Positions 1 through 6,738 of a DNA stretch of 14,638 nucleotides are shown here, piece by piece. The stretch comes from JBIKLM01 sp044375105 (GTDB lineage: Bacteria; Planctomycetota; UBA1135; GCA-002686595): positions 1-14,638 of the forward strand of contig JBILNK010000105.1 of NCBI GenBank assembly GCA_044375105.1, in the 5' to 3' direction. The position numbers were made by a program, and so were the translations under genes. How positions within the stretch are numbered: position 1 is the first letter of the stretch; every line of letters starts with the position of its first letter. The notes beneath the pieces were generated by a model. It was not told the DNA's origin, did no database searches, and saw only the letters and a program-made list of their open reading frames with translations.

Positions 1-1113
1 CGCGGAGCGTCCGCTCTGGCCGACCTGGAAGCGCCCTGGCGGGCGCTGCTCGCCCGCTGCGGCGCGCATCCCTGGTTCAATTCGCCGGACTGGTTGCTGA
101 GCCACCAGCGGGCCTTCGGCACGCCCGGCGAGCGGACCGCGGTGCTGACCGTCTGGAAGGACACGGACCTGCTCGGGCTGCTGGCCTTGGTGCGCGAGCC
201 AGAGCGCCAGGCGCTGATCCTGCGCCGCGCGCGGCTGCTCGGCGACGGCAGCTTCGACAGCGACCACCTCGAGCCCCTGATCGAACCGAAGCGGCGGGCT
301 GCGGTCGCCGAGGCCCTGGTGCGCGGCCTGTCCCGCGCGCGCCTGGCGGACTACGCCATCCTGCGCACCCTGCCGCAGAAATCGCCCGGAGTAGAGGCTT
401 TCGTGGCGGCCCTCGAACGCGCCGGTCGACCCCTGCGCCGCGAGCAGCGCCTGGCCGCCTGCACGCGGCTGCCGGGAGAATTCGAGCTGTACGTGGCCAG
501 CCTGCGCCCGCGCATGCGCAGCAAGCTGCGGCAGGCCCTGCGGCGCGCGGACGAGCGCCAATGGCGCCATGAGCAGCTCGAGCCCGAACGCGAGCTGGCC
601 CCCTGGCTGGCCCAGCTCTTCGAGCTGCACCAGGCGCGCTGGATCGCCGCGGGCCAGCCCGGGGCCTTCGCCGATCCGCGCCGCGTGGCCCTCTATCGGA
701 GCGCCTTCGAGCGCCTGCACGCCGCCGGGCTGGCGCGCATGGATCGTCTGATCGGCCCGGATGGCCCCGTGGCGATCCAAGCGGGTTTCGATGCAGACGG
801 GGCCTATCACCAGCTCCAGGAGGGCTACGCGCCAGCCCTCTCCGGCGACCGTCCCGGCATCGCCCTGCGGGCCCTGGCGTTGCGCGCGGCGATCGAGCGC
901 CGCCTCTCCCGCTACGACTTCCTGGGCGGCTTCAGCGACCACAAGTCGGACTGGGGCGCCGAGCCCGTGAACCTGTGGAGCCTGACCCTGCCTCTGGCTC
1001 CCTGGGCCGGTCGCTTCGCGGTGCAGGCCCTGCTGCGCCGCGCGCCGCAGGGGGACCTCGCCGAGCAGGCCGCCGCGGGTGCGGAGGCCGCCGCTCCAGA
1101 GGCCGAGCGCTAG
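1..1113 (+). CDS. FemAB/BioF2-like GNAT acyltransferase, 5' end cut by window
   Basis: The frame is open from base 1, so this is the 3' part of a longer gene (370 residues visible). A TTG at 94 could be read as a start, but the residues before it (LEAPWRALLARCGAHPWFNSPDW) look like the usual N-terminus of this family, so the true start lies outside the window. The C-terminal half shows the BioF2/CelD-type acyltransferase core: a basic SLRPRMRSKLRQALRR segment (about 167-182), HQARW (210-214), a YHQLQEGY strand, and YDFLGGFSDHKSDWG (305-319), where the family usually has DFLRG..YK..WG. Such cytoplasmic enzymes transfer acyl or aminoacyl groups and often sit in exopolysaccharide or cell-envelope gene clusters. 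The substrate cannot be told. The tail is Ala-rich. It converges on a WalW-like deacetylase, which supports a surface-polysaccharide setting (inference). The stop TAG is the loop of a small hairpin. Confidence 0.8.
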   Translation, partial: RGASALADLEAPWRALLARCGAHPWFNSPDWLLSHQRAFGTPGERTAVLTVWKDTDLLGLLALVREPERQALILRRARLLGDGSFDSDHLEPLIEPKRRAAVAEALVRGLSRARLADYAILRTLPQKSPGVEAFVAALERAGRPLRREQRLAACTRLPGEFELYVASLRPRMRSKLRQALRRADERQWRHEQLEPERELAPWLAQLFELHQARWIAAGQPGAFADPRRVALYRSAFERLHAAGLARMDRLIGPDGPVAIQAGFDADGAYHQLQEGYAPALSGDRPGIALRALALRAAIERRLSRYDFLGGFSDHKSDWGAEPVNLWSLTLPLAPWAGRFAVQALLRRAPQGDLAEQAAAGAEAAAPEAER

Positions 1114-1183
1114 GCGCTCAGAGCGCTACGAAGCAAGCGGCGCGCAGCGACGACCTCAGCCCCGGCGGCCGCCGGAGGCGGCC
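1105..1183 (+). terminator. Two hairpins at the end of the GNAT gene
   Basis: GAGCGC (1105-1110) pairs perfectly with GCGCTC (1114-1119), and the three-base loop is the stop codon TAG itself. A second perfect 7-bp stem, GGCCGCC/GGCGGCC, lies at 1167-1183 with a 3-base loop. Neither is followed by a run of T, so classic intrinsic termination is not certain. The convergent gene layout makes a terminator plausible. Confidence 0.4.
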
Positions 1184-1251
1184 CAAGGCACGCGCACAGG
1201 CTGGCACCCGGCTCGGGTGCAGCCCGGGCCGATGCAGCTCCGCTCGTCGGC

Positions 1252-1300
1252 TTGTCAGCGTGCTCTGCTTGTCAGCCGGTCAGCCGGTCAGCCGGTCAGC
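1252..1300. repeat. 8-bp tandem repeat (GTCAGCCG)n at the 3' end of the deacetylase gene
   Basis: Three full GTCAGCCG units plus a partial GTCAGC run from 1271 to 1300. Two related CTTGTCAGC motifs lie just before, at about 1252 and 1268. Read on the minus strand each unit carries TGA, and the 8-bp period moves TGA through all three frames (1272, 1280, 1288, 1296). The last one is the stop codon of the deacetylase gene. It may be slippage-prone DNA. Confidence 0.7.
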
Positions 1301-2354
1301 GCCCCCGCGGGCCCCGGCGCGAGCTCTCGTGCAGCGCTTGGGGCGCAGCGCTGCGGCAATGCTCCAGCACGCTGCGATGGTCGCCGGGCTGGCCCCCGAG
1401 GCCCGCCCGGAACCAGTCCACGAAGGCCAGGGTGCGCTCCATCAAGGCCTCGACCGCGGCCGGCTCGCGGGCGTAGCCGGTGGCCCCGGCCACCAGGCTC
1501 GATGAGTGGAAGTACAAGGTGAACAGACGCTCGCCGCGGCCCAGCAAGGCCTCGGTCAGGCGCTTCAGATCGCGGTCCGAATTCCCTTCCGGCGATAGCC
1601 GCAGGCGGCCGTAGAGCCCGGCCCGGTCGAGCAGCGCCGGCAGGCGCGCGCGGCGCGCCAGTTTGGCCTCGAAACTGCGGTGCAGGCGCGGACCGAGACC
1701 GCTCAGCGCGCCCAGATATCCCCCGGTGACCGGCACGCTCAGCACGCGTCCGCCGCGATACCAGCGCGGCCGGGAATCGAAGCGGCGGAAATCAGGGCCC
1801 CCGAGGTAGGCGTAATCGAAGCCCGGCGAAAGGCTGGCATCGAGCTCGATGCCATGCACCTCGAGCTGCGCCAAGGTTTGGGGACCGACCCCATAGCGAC
1901 CCGCCTGGTAGAGCAGCGGCGCCGTGCCGGTGCGGGCACGGATCAACGCGAAGAGCTGGGCCAGCTTCTCCGCCTCCAGGGAGGGCGGCAGGTTGGCCCC
2001 GAAGGACTGGCCGCTTTCTTCACTGCTGAAAGGCGGGTTGACCCAGGGATGCAGGTGCGCCCCGATCAGGGCGCGATCGGCGCGGGCCCACTCGCCGAAC
2101 AGCTCTCCTTTGGCTTCGGCCGCGGGGTAGTCGAGGACGTAGGTGGCAAGGAAGCCGCGCGTATGCAGCTCGTCCTGCAATTCCGCCAGACGCCCGAGCT
2201 CCATGTCGACCGGGGTCCCGGCGGCCGGGATCCGATCCCAATCGAAGAGCTCTTCGACGGCCACCAAAACCAGCAGTCTCGGCGGCCCGGGCAGCGCCGG
2301 CGGCGGCAGCCCATCGAAGGCCTCACGGGGGTCCTGGAAACAGCGCGAGTTCAC
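1296..2354 (-). CDS. WalW-like polysaccharide deacetylase family protein
   Basis: The protein matches the WalW-type branch of polysaccharide deacetylases by its run of signature segments: VEELFDW (33-39), TYVLDYP (71-77), IGAHLHPWVNPP (97-108), YQAGRYGVGPQT, GGPDFRRFDSRPRWY, RLRLSPEGNS and TLYFHSSSLV. Family members are putative metal-dependent de-N-acetylases linked to lipopolysaccharide or exopolysaccharide loci. H100 and H102 of HLHPW are the likely metal ligands. Family members I recall read VDVEEEFDW here; this one has Ala32 in place of the Asp, so activity is in doubt. The GTG at 2354 was chosen because the frame upstream of it (to 2714) is low-complexity Arg/Pro/Gly and not protein-like; no clear Shine-Dalgarno is visible, so the start is uncertain. 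Length is 352 residues. It converges on the GNAT gene, a plausible functional partner. Confidence 0.85.
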   Translation of the reverse strand: MNSRCFQDPREAFDGLPPPALPGPPRLLVLVAVEELFDWDRIPAAGTPVDMELGRLAELQDELHTRGFLATYVLDYPAAEAKGELFGEWARADRALIGAHLHPWVNPPFSSEESGQSFGANLPPSLEAEKLAQLFALIRARTGTAPLLYQAGRYGVGPQTLAQLEVHGIELDASLSPGFDYAYLGGPDFRRFDSRPRWYRGGRVLSVPVTGGYLGALSGLGPRLHRSFEAKLARRARLPALLDRAGLYGRLRLSPEGNSDRDLKRLTEALLGRGERLFTLYFHSSSLVAGATGYAREPAAVEALMERTLAFVDWFRAGLGGQPGDHRSVLEHCRSAAPQALHESSRRGPRGR

Positions 2355-2817
2355 GGCGAACGCAAGAGAAGGAAAGCGTAAGCCACTCGGGTCTTCCGGG
2401 GAGCCCTCGGGGCGCTCCCGGGGACTGAACGGTGCAGACGGGCGCCGGGTGCGGAACGGACCGCATCGACTGGTCGCAGCGTTTTCCGGGGCAGCCGACC
2501 GGCGGCCCCACGACGTCCCCAACCTCCTCCGTGCCGTTCGCGCGCAGGGGCCCGGGGCGTCCGGGGGCTGCCTGTCCCTGCAGCGCTCAGGTGCCGGGCC
2601 CCGGCCCGCGCTGGAAGCCGCTGGGACCGAGCCGACGCCGGCCGTGGCCCAGACCGGCGGGCCGAAAGCGACGCCCCGGGAGGCGCGGGGGGTGCGGCCA
2701 CAGGCGGCGGCCAAGTTTCGTTCCCTGCTCGCCGCCCGAGCTTCCCGGCGGCCGGCTCCCCTGCCTACCGACCTGAGCCCCGGATCCGGCGGCGCAGGGC
2801 CGACGCCGCGCCGCGGA
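2355..2817. other. 463-bp gene-free stretch between the deacetylase and arfB-like genes
   Basis: The reading frames here give only Arg/Pro/Gly/Ala-rich translations with no recognisable motif, so I call no gene. The part next to 2817 holds the hairpin that ends the arfB-like gene. The part next to 2355 should hold the minus-strand promoter and leader of the deacetylase gene, but I see no convincing -35/-10 pair. Confidence 0.5.
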
Positions 2818-2819
2818 TC
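2783..2819 (-). terminator. Bulged hairpin overlapping the stop codon of the arfB-like gene
   Basis: GATCCG (2783-2788) pairs with CGGATC (2814-2819), and directly inside it GCGGCG (2789-2794) pairs with CGCCGC (2804-2809). This gives 12 bp in two helices with a 4-base bulge and a 9-base loop. Two bases of the minus-strand stop codon (2818-2820) lie in the outer stem. There is no T-tract on the minus-strand 3' side. Confidence 0.4.
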
Positions 2820-3159
2820 AGCAGTCGTCCTGCCGTCGCCGGCCGGACTTGGTCTCCGATCTGCGGCGCTTGCCCTCCAGACGCCGCCGCACCGACCCGC
2901 GCGTGGGGCGGCTGTCGCGGCGCTGCTTGACCGGCGTGTCCAGGACCAACAGCCGCTCGAGCAAGCGCTCGAGCGCCGCCGCGCGGTTCTGGGCCAGGCT
3001 GCGATGGCGCGTCGATTGGGCTGAGAGCCCCGTGGGCCGATGCAGCAGCCGCACGGCGGTCTCGACTTTGTTCTTGTGCTGCCCGCCCGGCCCGCTGGAG
3101 CGAAAGCGCTGCTCCTCGCATTCCTCCAGCACCCGCTCGGGATCGCGGCGCACGGTCAC
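2818..3159 (-). CDS. GGQ-domain peptidyl-tRNA hydrolase, ArfB/release-factor-like
   Basis: This short protein (113 residues) has the catalytic GGQ loop of class I release factors in FRSSGPGGQHKNKVETAVRLLHRPTGL, followed by QSTRHRSLAQNRAAALERLLERL. It ends in a Lys/Arg-rich tail (RRRLEGKRRRSETKSGRRR) like the tail that ArfB/YaeJ and ICT1 place in the empty mRNA channel of stalled ribosomes. It lacks the codon-recognition domains of RF1 and RF2. The expected role is hydrolysis of peptidyl-tRNA on stalled ribosomes. The start is GTG at 3159, sharing GTGA with the stop of the ABC exporter, so translation is probably coupled. A second in-frame GTG lies two codons on. Whether it is a true ArfB orthologue or the related small PCRF-like family seen in Planctomycetota cannot be settled by eye. 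Confidence 0.85.
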   Translation of the reverse strand: MTVRRDPERVLEECEEQRFRSSGPGGQHKNKVETAVRLLHRPTGLSAQSTRHRSLAQNRAAALERLLERLLVLDTPVKQRRDSRPTRGSVRRRLEGKRRRSETKSGRRRQDDC

Positions 3160-4991
3160 GAGGGCACCTCGATTCCGCTCTGACCGGTCTGCACGCGCCA
3201 CAAGGATGCGTACAAGCCGCCGCGCTCGAGCAGCTCGGCGTGGCTGCCGGCCTCGACCACGCGCCCTTGATCGAGCACGTGGATGCGCGCGGCGCGGCGC
3301 ACGGTCGAGAGCCGATGGGCCACGATCAGCACCGTGCGTCCGCGGCACACGGCCTCCAGGGAGCGCTGGATGGCGGCCTCGGTCTCGGTGTCGACCGAGG
3401 AGGTGGCTTCGTCGAGCACGAGGATCGGCGGATCGAGCAGCAGCGCCCGCGCGATCGCCAGGCGCTGGCGCTGGCCGCCGGAGAGGCGCTGGCCGCGCTC
3501 GCCGACCTCGGTGGCGTAGCCGGCCGGCAAGCGCTGGATGAACTCGTGGGCCTCGGCCAGGCGCGCCGCGCGCTCGACCTCGGCGGGGCTGGCCTCCGGC
3601 CGGCCGTAGGCGATGTTTTCGAAGACCGTGCCGGAGCGCACGTGGGCGTCCTGCGAAACCAGACCCAAGGCCCCGCGCAGGCTCTGATCGGAAAGCTCGC
3701 GCAGATCGATGCCGTCGAGCAGCACGCGGCCCTCGCTGGGATCGTAGAAGCGCAGGGCCAGCTTGAGCAGCGTGCTCTTGCCGGCGCCGGTGGGCCCCAC
3801 GATCGCCGTGGTCTGGCCCGCTGGGATCAGGAGGTCCAGCCCGCGGAAGACCTCCTGGCCGTTTTGGTGGCGGAAGCGGACCGCTTCGAAGCGCAGCTCG
3901 CCGCACACGCGCGGCAAGGAGCGCGCGCCGGGGGTGCGCCGCGGCTGGCGATCGAGCAGCCCGAACAGGCGCCGGGCCGAAGCCATCGCGCGCTGGTAGA
4001 GATCGAGCGTCTCGCCCAGGCGGGTCAGGGGCCAGAGCAGGCGCTGGATCAAGATCGCCATCGAAGAGAACAGGCCGACCTCGAGGCGCCCGGCGAGCGC
4101 TTCGCGCCCGGCCAGCAGCAACAGCGCCGTGAAGCCGGCCAGCACCAGCATGCGGATGGTCGGCACGAAGGCCGCGCTCCAGCGGATGGCCGCCTGGTTG
4201 GCCGCGCGATAGCGCTCCGACAGCGCCTGCAGACGCCGGGCTTCGAAGCTCTGCTGGGAGAAGGCCTGGATGGTGGCCATGCCCGTCAGATTGTGGGACA
4301 GGCCGTCCGCGAGCTCCCCCACCGTCTGGCGCATGTCGGCGTAGCGCGGCGCCAGGCGGCGCTCGAACCACCAGGCGTATCCGAGGATCGCCGGCACCGG
4401 CAGGAAGGCGATCCAGCCGACCGCCGGGGCCCCCAGCACGAAGGTCCCGCCGACCACCAGCACCGTGGTGGCCACCTGCAAGAGATCGCTGGCCCCGCGA
4501 TCGAGGAAGCGCTCGAGCTGGTTGACGTCGTCGGACAGGATCGACTGCAGCTCGCCGCTGCCGCGGGCCTCGAAGAAGGCCAGCTCCTGGCGCTGCAGGG
4601 CGGCGTAGGTGTCGCCGCGCAGGCGGTGTTGGACCGCTTGGGCCGCGCCGCGGAACCAGAGCTGGTAGGCGTATTCGCACAGGGACTCGAGCGTCCAGAC
4701 CAGCACGGTCAGCCCCGCCAGCAGCCACAGCTGCCCGGTCGCATCCAGGCCCGACCAGCGCCCGAGCAGCGAGGCTTCGCGGGCCACCAGGATGTCGACC
4801 CCCAGGCCGATCAGGTAGGGCGGCGCCAGGTCGAAAACCTTGTTGGCCACGGAGGCCAGGGCCGCGATCGAGAGCAGGCGGCGCTCCGGCCGGGCATACC
4901 CGAGCAGGCGCGCCAGAGGCGCGGCTGCGGCTTGGCCGGAGGGCTGGGTCGCGGTTGCTTCGGCCGCGCGTTGGTCGGGGGCGGGTTGCAT
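3156..4991 (-). CDS. ABC transporter, fused membrane and ATPase domains (exporter type)
   Basis: A half-transporter of 611 residues from the ATG at 4991; a GTG at 5006 would add five residues, and neither has a clear Shine-Dalgarno. The type I exporter membrane domain covers about 25-335, with hydrophobic helices near 37-65, 87-105, 170-205 and 278-298. The ATPase domain has Walker A GPTGAGKST (399-407), Q-loop SQD (446-448), signature LSGGQ (503-507), Walker B ILVLDEA (523-529) and H-loop AHRLS (His559). All catalytic motifs are intact. It probably works as a homodimer at the inner membrane exporting a lipid, drug or peptide; the substrate cannot be read from sequence. The stop overlaps the start of the arfB-like gene by 4 bases. 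The 233 bp upstream of it hold no gene or clear promoter. Confidence 0.93.
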   Translation of the reverse strand: MQPAPDQRAAEATATQPSGQAAAAPLARLLGYARPERRLLSIAALASVANKVFDLAPPYLIGLGVDILVAREASLLGRWSGLDATGQLWLLAGLTVLVWTLESLCEYAYQLWFRGAAQAVQHRLRGDTYAALQRQELAFFEARGSGELQSILSDDVNQLERFLDRGASDLLQVATTVLVVGGTFVLGAPAVGWIAFLPVPAILGYAWWFERRLAPRYADMRQTVGELADGLSHNLTGMATIQAFSQQSFEARRLQALSERYRAANQAAIRWSAAFVPTIRMLVLAGFTALLLLAGREALAGRLEVGLFSSMAILIQRLLWPLTRLGETLDLYQRAMASARRLFGLLDRQPRRTPGARSLPRVCGELRFEAVRFRHQNGQEVFRGLDLLIPAGQTTAIVGPTGAGKSTLLKLALRFYDPSEGRVLLDGIDLRELSDQSLRGALGLVSQDAHVRSGTVFENIAYGRPEASPAEVERAARLAEAHEFIQRLPAGYATEVGERGQRLSGGQRQRLAIARALLLDPPILVLDEATSSVDTETEAAIQRSLEAVCRGRTVLIVAHRLSTVRRAARIHVLDQGRVVEAGSHAELLERGGLYASLWRVQTGQSGIEVPS

Positions 4992-5229
4992 GGGGTCAGC
5001 GCCCACGGAGCGGCGGCGGTTGGGGAGCTCGGCGGCGAGGCCGGAGCCGCGGCGGGACGGGCGAGGGGGCGGCCGTCGAGCCGGCGGGGTTCCTGCGAAC
5101 AGGGGGGCGGCCGCGCCCGGTGCGAGGCACGGGGAGCGAGCCAGCGGTCGACTCCGCGATCCAGGTCTCGCCGCGCGTCGATCCGGGCCCTGGCGATCGC
5201 CGGACGGAGGCCCTCCGACCCGACGCAGG

Positions 5230-5249
5230 GCCGAGCTGGTCAGCGCGGC
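5230..5249 (-). terminator. Small hairpin with the TPR-protein stop codon in its loop
   Basis: GCCGAGC (5230-5236) pairs with GCGCGGC (5243-5249) except for one A-G mismatch. The 6-base loop holds the minus-strand stop codon (5240-5242). The stem is weak and there is no T-tract, so this is only a candidate. Confidence 0.25.
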
Positions 5250-6055
5250 AGGGCTTCGAGGCGCTCCTGCGTCTCGGCGGCTGCTTCCTTTTGGCCCAGG
5301 CCCAGCTCACAAGCGTGGCGCGCGGCCAGGGCGCGGCGGCGCAGCGGCGCCGGTCCCTGCTCGAGGCGCTGGTCGACGCTCTGGGCCGCGGACAGGCCGC
5401 GCTCGAAGCGCTGCAAGCGCACGCAGCACTCCGCCACCAGCAGGGCGGCGGACAGCTCGTCCCGCGAGAGGCCGAGCTGCTGATTGATCAGCCGCGCCCG
5501 GGAAGCCTGAACGAGGGCCTCGTCGTAGCGCTCGAGGGCCATCAGCGCGCCGGCCGCTCCGCCCGCCCCCATGGCCAGGCCCCACCAGTCCCCCAGGGAC
5601 TCCGCCCGGGCGGCACAATCGAGTGCCGCCGACAGGGCGCCTTCCTGATCGCCGGCCTTGGCCAGCTCCCTGGACTTGCCGAAGGCGCGCTGCCCGGCGC
5701 GGAACTCGAGGCGCTGGACCTCGTTCCAGCCCACGAAGGCGCTGGCGTAGTCTTCGAGCAGAGGCCGATCGAGGGCCCGGCTGGCCTGCTGTGCCGCGAA
5801 CAGGGCGCGCTGCTCGAGCCGCGCGATCCCGGCCAGGTCGGGCTTCTCGCGATCGCTTTCCCACAGGGCCAGGCTGGCCTCCAGATCCCCGTCGAAGGTC
5901 GGCAGGGCGCGGCCCGGCTCGGCCCGCCACAGGGCCGCGAGCTGCTCGGCGTCGCGCGCCTCGGCGGCCCGCTCGTAGTCCTGCTGAAAACTATCCTGAG
6001 GCGCTTCGAGGTGAAGGCCCAGCGCCAGGGCCAAGGCGAAGAGGGGGCGGATCAT
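5240..6055 (-). CDS. Secreted TPR-like helical repeat protein of unknown function
   Basis: The protein has 271 residues. It begins with a short basic and hydrophobic segment, MIRPLFALALALGLHLEA, that looks like a Sec signal peptide with cleavage near residue 18. The rest is Ala/Leu/Glu-rich and helical. Segments such as YDEALVQASRARLINQQLG (177-195), AALLVAECCVRLQRFERGLSAAQSV (203-227) and ALAARHACELGLGQKEAAAETQERLEAL (242-269) have the spacing of tetratricopeptide repeats. The likely role is as a periplasmic protein-binding scaffold. Its ATG shares ATGA with the stop of the upstream membrane-protein gene, so the two are translationally coupled and probably work together. I do not recognise a named family. 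Confidence 0.75.
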   Translation of the reverse strand: MIRPLFALALALGLHLEAPQDSFQQDYERAAEARDAEQLAALWRAEPGRALPTFDGDLEASLALWESDREKPDLAGIARLEQRALFAAQQASRALDRPLLEDYASAFVGWNEVQRLEFRAGQRAFGKSRELAKAGDQEGALSAALDCAARAESLGDWWGLAMGAGGAAGALMALERYDEALVQASRARLINQQLGLSRDELSAALLVAECCVRLQRFERGLSAAQSVDQRLEQGPAPLRRRALAARHACELGLGQKEAAAETQERLEALPR

Positions 6056-6654
6056 AGCCCTATGCTACTGCCCGTGTGCTCGGCCGGTCGCGGCAGCGCG
6101 CGTTGCCCGAGGACGAGGGCCACCGCCAGGAGCGCGCCCAAGCTGGTCCACAGGCCATGTCGCTGGGCCTCCGCCAGGCCCGCGAGCAACAGCCATCCGG
6201 CCGCCAGCTCGAGCCAGAGGGCCGCTGGGCGGCTGCGCTCGGCCAGCAGGATCAGCCCGGTCCCGAAGGCCAGGGGCCAGAGGCCCGCCAGCTCCGCGGG
6301 CCGCGGCCCGTGCAGTCGCAGGAGCAACCCGGCGCAAGCGCATAGCAGCAGCGCTTCGAGGCCCTGCTTGATCCCGAGCTGCCGCAGCGCGGCGAGGACG
6401 CCCGCCAGCAGGCCCCCGCCCCACAGCCAAGGCAGCTCGCCGGCGCTCGGCCAGCGGCCGGTCAAGAGCCGCGCGAAACTCTCGCCCTGGGCGGCGAGCC
6501 AAAGGGGCAGGCCGCGCTGTTCCGCATCGAAGACCGACAGGGCGCCGCCGGGCGCGATCAGCTGGGCCAGCAGCGCCGCGAGCGAGGCCAGGCACAGGGC
6601 CAGGCCCAGCCGCAGCCAGCCGGGGGAGAAGGGCGAGGTCCGGGGACGGGGCAC
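6052..6654 (-). CDS. Polytopic inner-membrane protein of unknown function
   Basis: A 200-residue protein with five or six likely membrane helices: about 14-34, 75-93, 98-116, 124-138, 145-160 and 167-184. A hydrophilic stretch at 40-72 (VFDAEQRGLP..GESFARLLTGRWPSAGE) separates the first two. I looked for rhomboid or rhombosortase-like Ser/His motifs and other catalytic signatures and found none. The start is GTG at 6654, with a purine-rich GAAGGGG a few bases upstream on the minus strand. It is the first gene of a two-gene unit, and its stop overlaps the start of the secreted TPR-like protein. It is divergent from recQ across only 84 bp, so the two promoters must share that gap. Function is unknown. 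Confidence 0.7.
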   Translation of the reverse strand: MPRPRTSPFSPGWLRLGLALCLASLAALLAQLIAPGGALSVFDAEQRGLPLWLAAQGESFARLLTGRWPSAGELPWLWGGGLLAGVLAALRQLGIKQGLEALLLCACAGLLLRLHGPRPAELAGLWPLAFGTGLILLAERSRPAALWLELAAGWLLLAGLAEAQRHGLWTSLGALLAVALVLGQRALPRPAEHTGSSIGL

Positions 6655-6738
6655 AGGGCCCCTTCGGGCAGGGCGGGGCCGGCTCTGTAGACTGGCTACC
6701 CCGATCGCGCGCGGCCCCCGCGGGCTGCCCGACGCCGC
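6655..6738. promoter_or_regulatory. 84-bp divergent promoter region between the membrane-protein gene and recQ
   Basis: Both transcripts must start within or near this gap because the genes diverge. I cannot place a convincing -35/-10 pair on either strand. TAGACT at about 6687 is a weak candidate -10 for recQ. No operator-like palindrome stands out. Confidence 0.35.

Noticed and set aside
94..1113. TTG at 94 as the start of the GNAT-type gene
   Set aside because: The frame is open from base 1 and the residues before 94 fit the family's N-terminus, so the gene is cut by the window edge.
1252..1300. CRISPR-like repeat array
   Set aside because: The units are 8 bp with no spacers; this is a simple tandem repeat.
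2355..2714. N-terminal extension of the deacetylase to 2714
   Set aside because: The added 120 residues are Arg/Pro/Gly/Ala-rich and unlike any deacetylase N-terminus.
3160..4728. Minus-strand frame continuing upstream of the arfB-like protein to give about 636 residues
   Set aside because: The extra part is an Arg/Pro/Gly-rich shadow lying over the ABC exporter in another frame. Only the last 113 residues are protein-like, and they start at GTG 3159.
3240..5483. Long plus-strand open frame of about 747 codons
   Set aside because: It is antisense to the ABC exporter, which has every expected motif. Its translation is rich in Arg, Gly, Gln and Glu without any domain, a usual effect of high GC.
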